64,000 bases of DNA from an uncultured Kordia sp. (GTDB taxonomy: Bacteria > Bacteroidota > Bacteroidia > Flavobacteriales > Flavobacteriaceae). The notes beneath the pieces are model-generated. The model saw only the letters and a list, made by a program, of their open reading frames with translations. It was not told where the DNA came from and did no database searches. Positions within the stretch are counted from its first letter, which is position 1, and each line of letters begins with the position of its first letter. The position numbers and the translations under genes are program-made. Of the stretch, positions 63,273 to 64,000 are shown piece by piece. Location of the stretch: the NCBI RefSeq assembly GCF_947489565.1, contig NZ_CANLEA010000011.1, positions 62,001 to 126,000 on the forward strand, in the 5' to 3' direction.

Positions 63273-63944
63273 ATGAAGAAGTTAATCACTGCAGTATTCA
63301 CACTTTTCATTTTCAATTCTCTTATTGCACAAACCAATGAAACAGACGAGTATGTCGAATTTGACGATCGTAAAAACATAGTGCATGGAATTTATTTAGG
63401 CGTTACACCACAATACGGAAGAATCTCTGGTGAAAATGCAGGTTTTCTAAATATAAAATTTGCTTATGTAGCTAATAGAAAGGTTGAAATAGGCTTCTCA
63501 GGAACTGTTTTTGGGAGTATACAACCCAACAATACCAACATCTACAGAGGCAATGAAGTATTGTTAGCAGGTGGTTACGGTGGCTTGCATTTAGAACCAA
63601 TTCTTTATGGAAACAGATCCGTAAGTATATCATTTCCTTTAATGATTGGAGGTGGCTTGGCAACAATTCTAGAAAAAAAAGAAGATGGCGAATTTGATGA
63701 ATCACCTCTGGAAAACGATACTGGTGATGATGATTCTTTTTTTATTGCAGAACCTGGTGTAAATATACTTTACAACGTTTCCCGCTTTTTACAAATAGAA
63801 GCAGGATTTCGATATCGCATCTCTGAATCTTTCCGGTTGCCTTACTATGGAAAAGAAAATATCAAAGGGTTTTCTGTTGGTATTGGTTTAAAAATAGGAA
63901 TCTTCAATATGGGAAGAAAGAAAAAAATAAAAGACAAATTTTAG
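63273..63944 (+). CDS. Outer-membrane beta-barrel protein
   Basis: A protein of 223 residues: signal peptide (LIAQ, about 20), an acidic loop (ETDEYVEFDD) and amphipathic strands (GIYLGVTPQYGRIS, VEIGFSGTVFGSI, EAGFRYRIS, FSVGIGLKIGIF); basic tail GRKKKIKDKF. Last gene of the ECF operon, 24 nt after the DUF4097-like gene. Confidence 0.75.
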   Translation: MKKLITAVFTLFIFNSLIAQTNETDEYVEFDDRKNIVHGIYLGVTPQYGRISGENAGFLNIKFAYVANRKVEIGFSGTVFGSIQPNNTNIYRGNEVLLAGGYGGLHLEPILYGNRSVSISFPLMIGGGLATILEKKEDGEFDESPLENDTGDDDSFFIAEPGVNILYNVSRFLQIEAGFRYRISESFRLPYYGKENIKGFSVGIGLKIGIFNMGRKKKIKDKF

Positions 63945-63974
63945 CTTTTAGGTTAAAAAAAGGCATAAAAAAAC

Positions 63975-64000
63975 CTCGGTAATATTTAGAGATTACCGAG
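63975..64000 (+). terminator. Hairpin at the window edge
   Basis: CTCGGTAAT-atttagag-ATTACCGAG, a perfect 9-bp stem that ends at the last base; any T tract is outside the window. Confidence 0.6.

Noticed and set aside
1-64000. CRISPR arrays, rRNA operons, prophage or insertion sequences
   Set aside because: No regularly spaced direct repeats, rRNA sequence, integrase or transposase gene was seen; only short dispersed repeats are present.

Overview
The window reads as chromosome of a marine-type Flavobacteriaceae (Bacteroidota). It is AT-rich and carries type IX secretion sorting domains, Bacteroidota-type promoters (TTG, about 20 nt, TAnnTTTG), LytS/LytTR two-component systems, a TonB-dependent receptor paired with a DUF4249 protein, many lipoproteins, and a class I lanthipeptide-like precursor with a K-rich leader of the kind I associate with Kordia. 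The genus is inference. No rRNA, CRISPR array, prophage or insertion sequence was seen.

1-5.5 kb: accessory toxin locus. A 5'-truncated large protein is followed by a helix-rich carrier-like protein, a small protein ending in a deaminase-type CAE...CxxC domain, and two SUKH-3-type immunity proteins. 5.6-11.8 kb: rpiB, a 1 kb gene-free AT-rich gap with an array of DnaA-box-like 9-mers (candidate oriC), a DUF2007 protein, a lipid kinase, rnr and a YbjQ protein. 11.8-14.7 kb: a promoter with an embedded palindrome drives a surface-type lipoprotein with a GH19 peptidoglycan/chitin hydrolase domain. Two paralogous small exported proteins and a remnant of a third follow, then a convergent orphan lanthipeptide-like precursor.

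14.8-24 kb: mostly ordinary genes (GIN-domain protein, DUF2846, LysE exporter, tRNA-Cys, folB, zinc ribbon, AraC regulator with membrane sensor, lipoproteins, S41 peptidase, glnS). 23.9-31.7 kb: two tandem 1.2-kresidue subtilisin-like proteases with T9SS C-termini; their 3' ends are identical over 215 nt although the rest has diverged, which suggests gene conversion. 31.9-43.3 kb: LytS/LytTR pair, serine beta-lactamase-like hydrolase, SPFH protein, gltX, a T9SS adhesin-like protein, an AlkB alkane hydroxylase and an outer-membrane barrel.

43.4-52.4 kb: DUF4175 protein, ybeY, mnmG, GNAT, lipoprotein, methyltransferase and OmpH-like lipoprotein. Three identical perfect parS-type palindromes lie here within 3.5 kb, so this is probably an origin-proximal ParB-loading region. 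52.5-57.3 kb: a REP pair, a second histidine kinase/response regulator operon with an integral membrane partner, then a duplicated unit of a Cys-rich protein, a hairpin and a lipoprotein, in which one copy of the Cys-rich gene survives only as its last 17 codons. 57.6-64 kb: TonB receptor plus DUF4249, then an ECF sigma factor operon (sigma, membrane partner, DUF4097, barrel). Both transcription units start with the same TGCAACCTTT-N12-TGTC element, probably the sigma factor's own promoter.
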